A DNA stretch of 36,981 nt. It comes from Winslowiella iniecta. GTDB lineage: Bacteria > Pseudomonadota > Gammaproteobacteria > Enterobacterales > Enterobacteriaceae. The notes below the pieces were generated by a model, which was not told the DNA's origin, did no database searches, and saw nothing but the letters and a program-made list of their open reading frames with translations. The position numbers and the translations under genes were made by a program. The stretch spans positions 1 through 36,981 of the forward strand of contig NZ_JRXE01000022.1 of assembly GCF_001267535.1 (NCBI RefSeq). The letters are read 5' to 3'. Each line of letters starts with the position of its first letter. The stretch's first letter is position 1. Of this stretch, positions 30,147-36,981 are shown one piece after another.

Positions 30147-31216
30147 CTACACTGATTCACGTACTGGGATCGGATATTCCCCATCACAACCTTACGGTAC
30201 TGCGCTTTTTTAATGATGTGCTAAGCGTCAGACAGCCGGCTGCCGACGCCCGCCATTTTATGGTGGTAGCCAGCGATGGCAGTGCATTCTCTGCGTTTAG
30301 CGCGCTGAATATCGAGCTGTTTGCCAGCAAAAAAATGCTGGCTCAGGCGGTTATCCAACGGGCGCAGCAGCGACAGACACGCTTTTTCCTGCACGGTCAG
30401 TTCAATCCTCAGCTGTGGCTGGCGATATTGCGCGGAAAAATTAAGTCGTCGCAGGTGTACTGGCATGCCTGGGGCGCAGATCTGTATGAAGAGTCATCCA
30501 GCCTGAAGTTCCGGCTGTTTTATCTGCTGCGCCGCCGGGCGCAGGGTAAGGTCGGCCATCTGTTTGCCACTCGCGGCGATATTAACCATTATCATCAGCG
30601 CCACCCCGACACGCCGTCATCACTGCTCTACTTCCCGACGCGGATGCAGAATCAGGTTCCGCAGCACGATCAGGCTGAGCGGCCATTTACCGTGCTGGTG
30701 GGCAACTCGGGTGACGCGAGTAATCGCCATATCGAAGCGTTGCAGGCGCTGAACCAGCAGTTTGGCGACAAGATAAAAGTGGTGATTCCGCTGGGCTATC
30801 CGGCGAATAATCAGCCCTATATTGACCGCGTGCGGCAGGCGGCAGAAGCGTTGTTCAGCGCGGATAGCTTGCAGCTGTTAACCGATAAACTGGAATTTAA
30901 TGACTATTTGCAGCTGATTGCCCGCTGCGATCTCGGTTACTTTATTTTCCGCCGTCAGCAGGGTATCGGCACCTTATGTTTACTGATCCAGGCCAACGTG
31001 CCCTTTGTGCTGAGCCGTGAAAACCCGTTCTGGCAGGATTTGGCCGAGCAGCAGGTGCCGGTGTTGTTTAGCGGCGATGATCTGGATAAGAGAAGCGTGA
31101 ATGAGGCGCGTCGCCAGTTAAGCTTGCTGGACAAGCCCGGCATCGCCTTTTTCGATCCGGCATTTATTGCGGGCTGGCAACAGGCGTTAACGCTGGCTGA
31201 AGGAGAGATGGCATGA
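30143..31216 (+). CDS. wecF: TDP-Fuc4NAc:lipid II Fuc4NAc transferase
   Basis: A 357-residue glycosyltransferase of family 56 (E. coli WecF/RffT 359) that adds the third sugar to form lipid III. The N-terminus [16 protein letters not shown] and internal [15 protein letters not shown] match the family. No membrane helix is apparent, so it probably acts at the cytoplasmic membrane face. ATGA overlaps with wzxE upstream and wzyE downstream indicate coupled translation; the ATG at 30107 would lie inside wzxE and is rejected. Confidence 0.95.
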   Translation: MTTLIHVLGSDIPHHNLTVLRFFNDVLSVRQPAADARHFMVVASDGSAFSAFSALNIELFASKKMLAQAVIQRAQQRQTRFFLHGQFNPQLWLAILRGKIKSSQVYWHAWGADLYEESSSLKFRLFYLLRRRAQGKVGHLFATRGDINHYHQRHPDTPSSLLYFPTRMQNQVPQHDQAERPFTVLVGNSGDASNRHIEALQALNQQFGDKIKVVIPLGYPANNQPYIDRVRQAAEALFSADSLQLLTDKLEFNDYLQLIARCDLGYFIFRRQQGIGTLCLLIQANVPFVLSRENPFWQDLAEQQVPVLFSGDDLDKRSVNEARRQLSLLDKPGIAFFDPAFIAGWQQALTLAEGEMA

Positions 31217-32565
31217 GCCTGATGCAATTTAGTGGCTTGCTGGTGGTGTATCTGCTGTCGGTCGGATTTATTCTCACGCTGACATTTCGTGAATTTCGCC
31301 GCGTGCGTTTCAACTTTAACGTCTTCTTCTCGCTGCTGTTTTTACTGACGTTCTACTTTGGTTTCCCGCTGACCTGCATTCTGGTATTTCAGTTTGACGT
31401 CAATGTGGTGCCAGCGGAATACCTGTTGCAGGCAATGCTGGCGGCCAGCTGTTTCTATGGTATCTATTACGTCAGCTACAAAACCCGTTTGCGCGCGGCA
31501 GACCGGTCACCCCGGCGACCGGTATTCAGCATGAACCGTGTTGAAACCCATCTCACCTGGCTGATGCTGGCGCTGGTGGCGCTGGGCACCGTTGCGGTGT
31601 TCTTTATGCATAACGGTTTCCTGCTGTTCCGGCTGCATACTTACAGCCAGATCTTCTCCAGCGATGTCTCGGGTGTCGCGCTGAAGCGCTTTTTCTACTT
31701 CTTTATCCCGGCGATGCTGGTGGTGTACTTCCTGCGTCAGGACTCGCGCGCCTGGTTGTTTTTCCTCGTCAGTACCGTGGCATTTGGCCTGCTGACTTAT
31801 GTGATTGTTGGCGGTACGCGCGCCAATATCATTATCGCCTTTGCCCTGTTCCTGTTTATCGGCATTATTCGTGGCTGGATTACGCTGTGGATGCTGGCGG
31901 TCGCCGGTATGATGGGAATCGTCGGCATGTTCTGGCTGGCGTTACGGCGCTATAACCTTGATGTCAGCGGTGCCGAAGCGTTTTATACCTTCCTCTATCT
32001 GACGCGCGATACCTTTTCGCCGTGGGAAAACCTTGGTCTGTTACTGCAAAACTACGACAAGATTGATTTCCAGGGGCTGGCACCGATTGTGCGCGACTTC
32101 TACGTGTTTATTCCCAGCTGGCTATGGCCAGAGCGTCCGGGCATTGTGCTCAACAGCGGCAACTACTTTACCTGGGAAGTGCTGAACAACCATTCAGGGC
32201 TGGCGATCTCACCGACGCTGCTTGGCTCGCTGGTGGTGATGGGCGGCGCAGCATTTATCCCGCTCGGTGCGGTCGCGGTCGGCATGATTATCAAATGGTT
32301 CGACTGGTTGTACGAACTGGGTAAAGCGGAAAGCAACCGCTATAAGGCCGCTATCCTGCAAAGCTTCTGCTTTGGCGCGGTGTTTAACATGATTGTGCTG
32401 GCCCGCGAAGGCGTCGATGCCTTCGCCTCGCGCGTGGTGTTTTTCTGCATCATTTTTGGTGCCTGCGTGGTAATGGCTAAACTCCTTTATTGGTTATTTG
32501 ATCGTGCGGGATTGATTCGTCAGCGCTTCCGGCGTGCGGCAGTTCATCCGGCAATACAACAATAA
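31213..32565 (+). CDS. wzyE: ECA polymerase WzyE
   Basis: A 450-residue protein, same length as E. coli WzyE, with many hydrophobic helices from residue 5 onward. It polymerises trisaccharide units in the periplasm. A large hydrophilic loop around residues 255-320 includes the [18 protein letters not shown] region typical of the family. It overlaps wecF by four bases and is followed 44 nt later by wecG. Confidence 0.95.
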   Translation: MSLMQFSGLLVVYLLSVGFILTLTFREFRRVRFNFNVFFSLLFLLTFYFGFPLTCILVFQFDVNVVPAEYLLQAMLAASCFYGIYYVSYKTRLRAADRSPRRPVFSMNRVETHLTWLMLALVALGTVAVFFMHNGFLLFRLHTYSQIFSSDVSGVALKRFFYFFIPAMLVVYFLRQDSRAWLFFLVSTVAFGLLTYVIVGGTRANIIIAFALFLFIGIIRGWITLWMLAVAGMMGIVGMFWLALRRYNLDVSGAEAFYTFLYLTRDTFSPWENLGLLLQNYDKIDFQGLAPIVRDFYVFIPSWLWPERPGIVLNSGNYFTWEVLNNHSGLAISPTLLGSLVVMGGAAFIPLGAVAVGMIIKWFDWLYELGKAESNRYKAAILQSFCFGAVFNMIVLAREGVDAFASRVVFFCIIFGACVVMAKLLYWLFDRAGLIRQRFRRAAVHPAIQQ

Positions 32566-32609
32566 ATTCTCTCCCGGTGCATTTGCCGGAATGAAGTAAG
32601 GGAAAGGTA

Positions 32610-33350
32610 ATGGAAGTGACCTCTGCTGCGCCGCAGTATCAAATTCGCGGTTTGTCGTTGTATGGTTTTCGCGATATGGCGCAATGCCTCGATTTTCTCT
32701 ATGGCGATAATCGGCTGAAGACCGGCACGCTGGTCGCCATCAATGCAGAAAAGGTGCTGACGGCGGAAAGCGATAGCGAGATGCACAAGCTGATTGATGA
32801 CGCGGAGTATAAATACGCCGATGGCATCAGCATTGTTCGTTCTATCCGCAAAAAGTACCCACAGGCTGATGTCACGCGGGTTCCCGGCGCGAACTTATGG
32901 GAAGCGTTGATGGAACGCGCCGGGCGTGAAGCGACGCCGGTGTTCCTGATTGGCGGTAAACCGGAGATTCTGGCGCAAACGGAAGAGAAGTTACGCCGCC
33001 AGTGGAACGTCAATATTGTCGGCAGCCAGGATGGCTACTTTGCGCCGTCCGATCGTGAGGCGTTGTTTCACCGCATTCGCGCCAGTGGCGCAAAAATTGT
33101 TACCGTCGCTATGGGCTCGCCAAAACAGGAAGTGCTGATGCGTGATTGCAAAGCTTTCTGGCCGGATGCGCTGTATATGGGAGTAGGCGGTACCTACGAC
33201 GTGTTTACCGGTCATGTAAAGCGTGCGCCGCTGGTCTGGCAAAATATGGGCTTAGAGTGGCTGTATCGCCTGATTTTGCAGCCGAGCCGGCTACGTCGCC
33301 AGCTCAGACTGCTGAAATATCTCAACTATCATTATCGTGGTCAGCTGTAA
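32610..33350 (+). CDS. wecG: UDP-ManNAcA transferase WecG
   Basis: A 246-residue glycosyltransferase of family 26 (WecG/TagA/CpsF), same length as in E. coli, that adds ManNAcA to GlcNAc-PP-undecaprenol to form lipid II. Family motifs include [30 protein letters not shown] and [28 protein letters not shown] before the ATG is the ribosome-binding site. It is the last gene of the operon; unlike E. coli, no yifK follows. Confidence 0.97.
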   Translation: MEVTSAAPQYQIRGLSLYGFRDMAQCLDFLYGDNRLKTGTLVAINAEKVLTAESDSEMHKLIDDAEYKYADGISIVRSIRKKYPQADVTRVPGANLWEALMERAGREATPVFLIGGKPEILAQTEEKLRRQWNVNIVGSQDGYFAPSDREALFHRIRASGAKIVTVAMGSPKQEVLMRDCKAFWPDALYMGVGGTYDVFTGHVKRAPLVWQNMGLEWLYRLILQPSRLRRQLRLLKYLNYHYRGQL

Positions 33351-33395
33351 TTTCCTGTTCGCCTTGCAGAAGCGTGCTTAATTAACCAGCAAAAA

Positions 33396-33455
33396 AGGCG
33401 AAAAACGCCTGTTGTTTCGACGGAATGCACAAAGCGTAAGCAAACGCGTTTTTTT
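33396..33455 (+). terminator. Weak candidate terminators after wecG
   Basis: AGGCG/CGCCT (33396-33410) with an A5 loop is followed by GTTGTTT. A second, GCGT/ACGC (33434-33447), is followed by one G and eight Ts. Both stems are short, so wec transcripts may end inefficiently here or depend on Rho. Confidence 0.4.
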
Positions 33456-33469
33456 TGTGAAAAAAGCAC

Positions 33470-33498
33470 TGGACAGGATCGGCTCACATCCGTAGTAT
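33470..33498 (+). promoter_or_regulatory. tRNA operon promoter
   Basis: TGGACA (33470-33475) and TAGTAT (33493-33498) are 17 bp apart. The promoter leads directly into the four-tRNA cluster. Confidence 0.75.
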
Positions 33499-33519
33499 GC
33501 ACATCCGCAACGGCGCTAC

Positions 33520-33596
<77 letters not shown>

Positions 33597-33672
33597 TTTA
33601 CTTTGTGCGCAAGAGCTGCGGTGGTAATATTTATCGCGTTTCCGGTAGTAAGTAGTACAGGCAGTAAGATGT

Positions 33673-33749
33673 GGTGGCTATAGCTCAGTTGGTAGAGCCC
33701 TGGATTGTGATTCCAGTTGTCGTGGGTTCGAGTCCCATTAGCCACCCCA
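33673..33749 (+). tRNA. hisR: tRNA-His (GTG)
   Basis: A 77-nt tRNA counting the extra G(-1) typical of tRNA-His, which pairs with the discriminator C. Acceptor arms are GTGGCTA and TAGCCAC. The loop TTGTGAT (33705-33711) gives anticodon GTG. CCA is encoded. Confidence 0.97.
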
Positions 33750-33765
33750 GATTTTGTTACGGTAT

Positions 33766-33852
33766 GCGAAGGTGGCGGAATTGGTAGACGCGCTAGCTTC
33801 AGGTGTTAGTGTCTTAACGGACGTGAGGGTTCAAGTCCCTCTCTTCGCACCA
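33766..33852 (+). tRNA. leuT: tRNA-Leu (CAG)
   Basis: An 87-nt class II tRNA with a long variable arm and encoded CCA. The anticodon loop TTCAGGT gives CAG at 33800-33802, reading CTG. Position third in the cluster matches leuT. Confidence 0.96.
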
Positions 33853-33884
33853 AACAAAATCCATGAGTTGTGAGCAGTACATAT

Positions 33885-33961
33885 CGGCGAGTAGCGCAGC
33901 TTGGTAGCGCAACTGGTTTGGGACCAGTGGGTCGGAGGTTCGAATCCTCTCTCGCCGACCA
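33885..33961 (+). tRNA. proM: tRNA-Pro (TGG)
   Basis: A 77-nt tRNA with acceptor CGGCGAG/CTCGCCG, discriminator A and encoded CCA. The loop TTTGGGA (33917-33923) between ACTGG and CCAGT gives anticodon TGG. It is the last tRNA of the cluster. Confidence 0.97.
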
Positions 33962-33969
33962 TATTTCGA

Positions 33970-33995
33970 AACCCCGCTTTTTAGCGGGGTTTTTT
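33970..33995 (+). terminator. tRNA cluster terminator
   Basis: AACCCCGCT and AGCGGGGTT form a 9-bp stem with a TTTT loop, ending in six Ts, 8 nt after tRNA-Pro. Confidence 0.93.
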
Positions 33996-34071
33996 GCGTC
34001 TGGCGTCCGGACGACGCATATTGCCTGGTGTTTAGAAAATTATTAGCCATCGGGTAAAAAAATCCCTTCAT

Positions 34072-34089
34072 TGTCTCAATTAAGAGACA
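34072..34089. promoter_or_regulatory. GlrR-like box 1 upstream of glmZ
   Basis: TGTC, ten bases, GACA: an exact match to the TGTC-N10-GACA motif known for the response regulator GlrR. The arms extend to TGTCTC/GAGACA. Its centre is about 220 bp before the glmZ start. Confidence 0.72.
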
Positions 34090-34134
34090 TTTAACTCATT
34101 GTTTATAAATTGTTTTTTAATTTTAAACTGTCGT

Positions 34135-34152
34135 TGTCGTCATATAGCGACG
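34135..34152. promoter_or_regulatory. GlrR-like box 2 upstream of glmZ
   Basis: TGTC, ten bases, GACG: one mismatch to the GlrR motif. Its centre is 63 bp after box 1, about six helical turns. Confidence 0.62.
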
Positions 34153-34166
34153 TCATTCCGGCGGGC

Positions 34167-34184
34167 TGTAGCCATTTAACGACA
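34167..34184. promoter_or_regulatory. GlrR-like box 3 upstream of glmZ
   Basis: TGTA, ten bases, GACA: one mismatch to the GlrR motif. Its centre is 32 bp after box 2, about three turns. It overlaps the perfect palindrome ACGACAGTCGT (34179-34189). Confidence 0.6.
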
Positions 34185-34235
34185 GTCGTCACAGTGGTTT
34201 TCGCCGACCTGTTAATCATTAATGCGATAAGAATT

Positions 34236-34248
34236 AATCAGTTAATAA
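34236..34248. promoter_or_regulatory. Candidate IHF site
   Basis: AATCAGTTAATAA matches the IHF consensus WATCAANNNNTTR at all but two defined positions. It lies between the GlrR-like boxes and the sigma-54 promoter, where a DNA bend would help enhancer contact. Such A/T-rich matches are common by chance. Confidence 0.35.
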
Positions 34249-34273
34249 GTCATTGCCATGATAAGTGCAATTC

Positions 34274-34289
34274 TGGCATGGAATATGCA
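34274..34289 (+). promoter_or_regulatory. Sigma-54-type promoter of glmZ
   Basis: TGGCATGGAATATGCA carries the conserved GG (34275-34276) and GC (34287-34288) at the -24/-12 spacing and ends 12 bp before the inferred glmZ start at 34301. No good sigma-70 boxes are visible at the proper distance. Confidence 0.75.
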
Positions 34290-34300
34290 ATACTGATTAT

Positions 34301-34506
34301 GTAGATGCTCATTCCACCTCTTATGTTTGCGAATGCTTCATAAACCTGGGAATGACGCAGAGCCATTTTACGGTGCCAGTTGTCCAGCCAGCCAATATCG
34401 TGATTCACCTTATTGGATTCACAGGACATTACGTTGAGTCTGGTACCAATCGGTTGTCTTACCGATCTGATATTTACACCTGCCATTTTGGCAGGTGTTT
34501 TTTTTT
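34301..34506 (+). ncRNA. glmZ: Small regulatory RNA GlmZ
   Basis: A 206-nt transcript is inferred, against about 207 nt in E. coli. The 5' part closely matches E. coli GlmZ (GTAGATGCTCATTCC at the start, GGAATGACGCAGAGCC later). The fold shows three stem-loops: TCATTCC/GGAATGA enclosing TTATG/CATAA (34309-34355); a central arm TGTCC plus CCAATA with TATTGG plus GGACA (34381-34428), the kind bound by RapZ; and the terminator hairpin. The unpaired segment before the terminator (GGTTGTCTTAC region, 34452-34462) corresponds to the glmS-pairing region. GlmZ with Hfq activates glmS translation, controlling glucosamine-6-phosphate supply for cell wall and lipopolysaccharide. Position next to hemY matches E. 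coli. Confidence 0.9.
34476..34506 (+). terminator. glmZ terminator
   Basis: ACACCTGCC and GGCAGGTGT form a perfect 9-bp stem with loop ATTTT, ending in nine Ts. The T-tail is also the likely Hfq-binding 3' end of the RNA. Confidence 0.94.
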
Positions 34507-34514
34507 GCCTGAAT

Positions 34515-34546
34515 GAAAAAAGGGGCGACGTAAACGTCGCCCCTTA
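34515..34546 (-). terminator. Terminator of the hem operon
   Basis: Read on the minus strand, AAGGGGCGACG and CGTCGCCCCTT form an 11-bp stem with loop TTTA followed by six Ts. It lies after hemY and only 8 bp from the glmZ T-run on the other strand. An additional hairpin GGGCGG/CCGCCC (34558-34577) sits between it and the hemY stop. Confidence 0.92.
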
Positions 34547-34587
34547 ATGGGTTGTCAGGGCGGTATACTCGCCGCCCGTTAATCCGC

Positions 34588-35778
34588 TTAAGGATTATTC
34601 TTCAACGTCAGCAGTAACCCGTCACGTCGCATCTCTGCCGCTTCTTCCGGCTTATGCTGGCGATCAAGGCTGTCAGCCAGCCACGCGTAATCAAAGGCGT
34701 CAGGACGCTGTTTCAGTGCTTCACGAAACGCTTCGCTGGCCTGTTGCCATTCACCGTGTTTCATCAACAGCTGTCCCAGCGTGCTGTGCAGCAGGGGAGT
34801 GGCACCGTGTTGCTTAATCTGCTGGCGCAGCGCTTTTTCCAGCTGCTCCGGATTGCCGGTTTTCAGGCGCGGCATCAGCAGCACCAGACGTTCGTCATAC
34901 TGGCGTTTCAGTCCATCCAGCACGATGCTCTGCGCTGTGTCATGATCGTCACATTCAATCAGATGATCCGCCATTGCCACCTGCAATGCCTTTTCATGGC
35001 GGGTTTTGCGACTCTGATCCTGCCACCAGCGCTTCAGACCTTCGCTGCCTTGCTCGGCCATCGCCTGATTCATCAGGCCTAACCACGCCTGCTGTTGCAG
35101 CGCGCTACGGTGTGCTTCATCGCTGACCTGGGCTTTCTCCATCGGATGAAGAATATCCAGCAGCGAGCCCCATGCGCCGGTACGAATATAAGCTTGTTCC
35201 GCCAGGCGCAACACTTCCGGATGGCGCGGAGCCACTTCCAGCAGACGATCGATGCCATGACGTGCCGCATGATCTTCATGCCGTGCCAGCTGAATGCGCA
35301 CGCGGGTGATTTCTACCGGCAGCTGATCGCTTCCGGCCAGTTCCGATGCGCGCTCCAGATGCTGATTGGCCCGCATTTCATCACCGCGTTGCTGTGCCGC
35401 TTCCGCCGCTAGCAGATAGTTCACCACCGGCTGCTCAGCATGGTCGGCATTGCGCGACAGCAGTTTTTCAACTTGCTTGTAGTCGCCTTCCGCCAGCTTT
35501 ACCAGCGCGGCCTGCGTCTGTTTACGCGCCCGGCTGCGTTTGCGCCCTAAGAACCAGCCACGCGTTTTGGCACCGGTGCGGAAAATACGGCGTAACAGCC
35601 ACTCCACGGCCAGGATCACCAGCAGCGCGAGGATCAAAATGATCACCAGACCGGTGACACTGGTTTCGATATTCCAGTTATCGGTCTGAATCAGTACGTA
35701 TCCCTGATGACCTGCGATCATCGGGCCAATTACCACGCCGGCAATCAGCAAAAGAAAAAGCAAAAGGACTTTAAGCAT
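34588..35778 (-). CDS. hemY: HemY, inner-membrane TPR protein of the hem operon
   Basis: A 396-residue protein (E. coli 398) with two hydrophobic helices at about 2-20 and 40-62, then a cytoplasmic or periplasmic helical region of tetratricopeptide-like repeats; clear TPR signs occur near LLAAEAAQQRGDEMRANQHL and in the last 60 residues. It belongs to the HemY_N/TPR family, which is linked to haem synthesis by operon position; it is not the protoporphyrinogen oxidase called HemY in Bacillus. The start is 2 nt after hemX, so translation is probably coupled. Confidence 0.95.
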   Translation of the reverse strand: MLKVLLLFLLLIAGVVIGPMIAGHQGYVLIQTDNWNIETSVTGLVIILILALLVILAVEWLLRRIFRTGAKTRGWFLGRKRSRARKQTQAALVKLAEGDYKQVEKLLSRNADHAEQPVVNYLLAAEAAQQRGDEMRANQHLERASELAGSDQLPVEITRVRIQLARHEDHAARHGIDRLLEVAPRHPEVLRLAEQAYIRTGAWGSLLDILHPMEKAQVSDEAHRSALQQQAWLGLMNQAMAEQGSEGLKRWWQDQSRKTRHEKALQVAMADHLIECDDHDTAQSIVLDGLKRQYDERLVLLMPRLKTGNPEQLEKALRQQIKQHGATPLLHSTLGQLLMKHGEWQQASEAFREALKQRPDAFDYAWLADSLDRQHKPEEAAEMRRDGLLLTLKNNP

Positions 35779-35780
35779 GC

Positions 35781-36950
<1,170 letters not shown>

Positions 36951-36981
36951 TGTGGCACATCCCATATTAAAGTTTATTGTA

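Noticed and set aside
28896..32565. Possible O-antigen or capsule locus from Wzx/Wzy-type genes
   Set aside because: Order and sequences match the ECA cluster wecA to wecG, not a variable surface polysaccharide locus.
33814..34071. Open frame on the minus strand with RRERIRTSDPLVPNQLRYQA-like text
   Set aside because: It is antisense to tRNA-Leu and tRNA-Pro and is a familiar false gene.
34250..34486. Minus-strand 78-codon frame over glmZ
   Set aside because: Antisense to the small RNA, no recognised domain, no upstream signal.
34110..34516. Two plus-strand frames in the proM-hemY gap
   Set aside because: They cover the glmZ promoter, RNA and terminator and have no ribosome-binding site or family signs.

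Overview
The window is a core chromosomal segment of a gamma-proteobacterium of the order Enterobacterales. Almost every product closely resembles its Escherichia coli counterpart (compared from memory), and the gene order follows the E. coli 84-86 minute region: the distal end of an rrnC-type rRNA operon, hdfR, maoP, comM, ilvLXGMEDA, ilvY, ilvC, ppiC, rep, gppA, rhlB, trxA, rho, the wec operon, a tRNA cluster, glmZ, hemY and hemX. Two E. coli neighbours are missing, yifK between wecG and the tRNA cluster and the asl genes between the tRNAs and glmZ. Divergence from E. coli and the HemX tail suggest a relative such as the Erwinia/Pantoea group, but I cannot fix the genus. I see no insertion sequence, prophage, CRISPR array or toxin-antitoxin locus.

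Region by region. (1) 1-473: rRNA spacer, 5S rRNA, tRNA-Asp, tRNA-Trp and the operon terminator. (2) 591-3421: LysR regulator HdfR, Ori-macrodomain protein MaoP and AAA+ helicase ComM. (3) 3685-12903: isoleucine-valine biosynthesis. A promoter, the leader peptide IlvL and a Rho-independent attenuator precede ilvX and an intact ilvG, then ilvM, ilvE, ilvD and ilvA. Divergent ilvY and ilvC follow. (4) 12902-20214: housekeeping genes for proline isomerisation, replication restart, (p)ppGpp metabolism, RNA unwinding, thioredoxin and transcription termination. (5) 20507-33350: twelve genes for enterobacterial common antigen (ECA). WecA loads GlcNAc-1-P on undecaprenyl phosphate. WecB and WecC make UDP-ManNAcA, which WecG transfers. 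RffG, RffH, WecE and WecD make TDP-Fuc4NAc, which WecF transfers. WzxE flips the trisaccharide lipid, WzyE polymerises it and WzzE sets chain length. (6) 33470-33995: tRNA-Arg(CCG), His(GTG), Leu(CAG) and Pro(TGG) with promoter and terminator. (7) 34072-34506: the small RNA GlmZ behind a sigma-54-type promoter with three GlrR-like enhancer boxes. (8) 34515-36950: hemY and hemX, the distal part of a hemCDXY-type operon.

The most interesting points are the glmZ control region, a pure (CAG)16 tract giving HemX a 16-glutamine tail, a perfect 22-bp inverted repeat in front of hdfR/maoP, a terminator lying inside the end of ilvY, and the conserved 16-residue IlvX. I did not find a convincing undescribed multi-gene system. 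The window is core genome, and its novelty is in regulatory detail.
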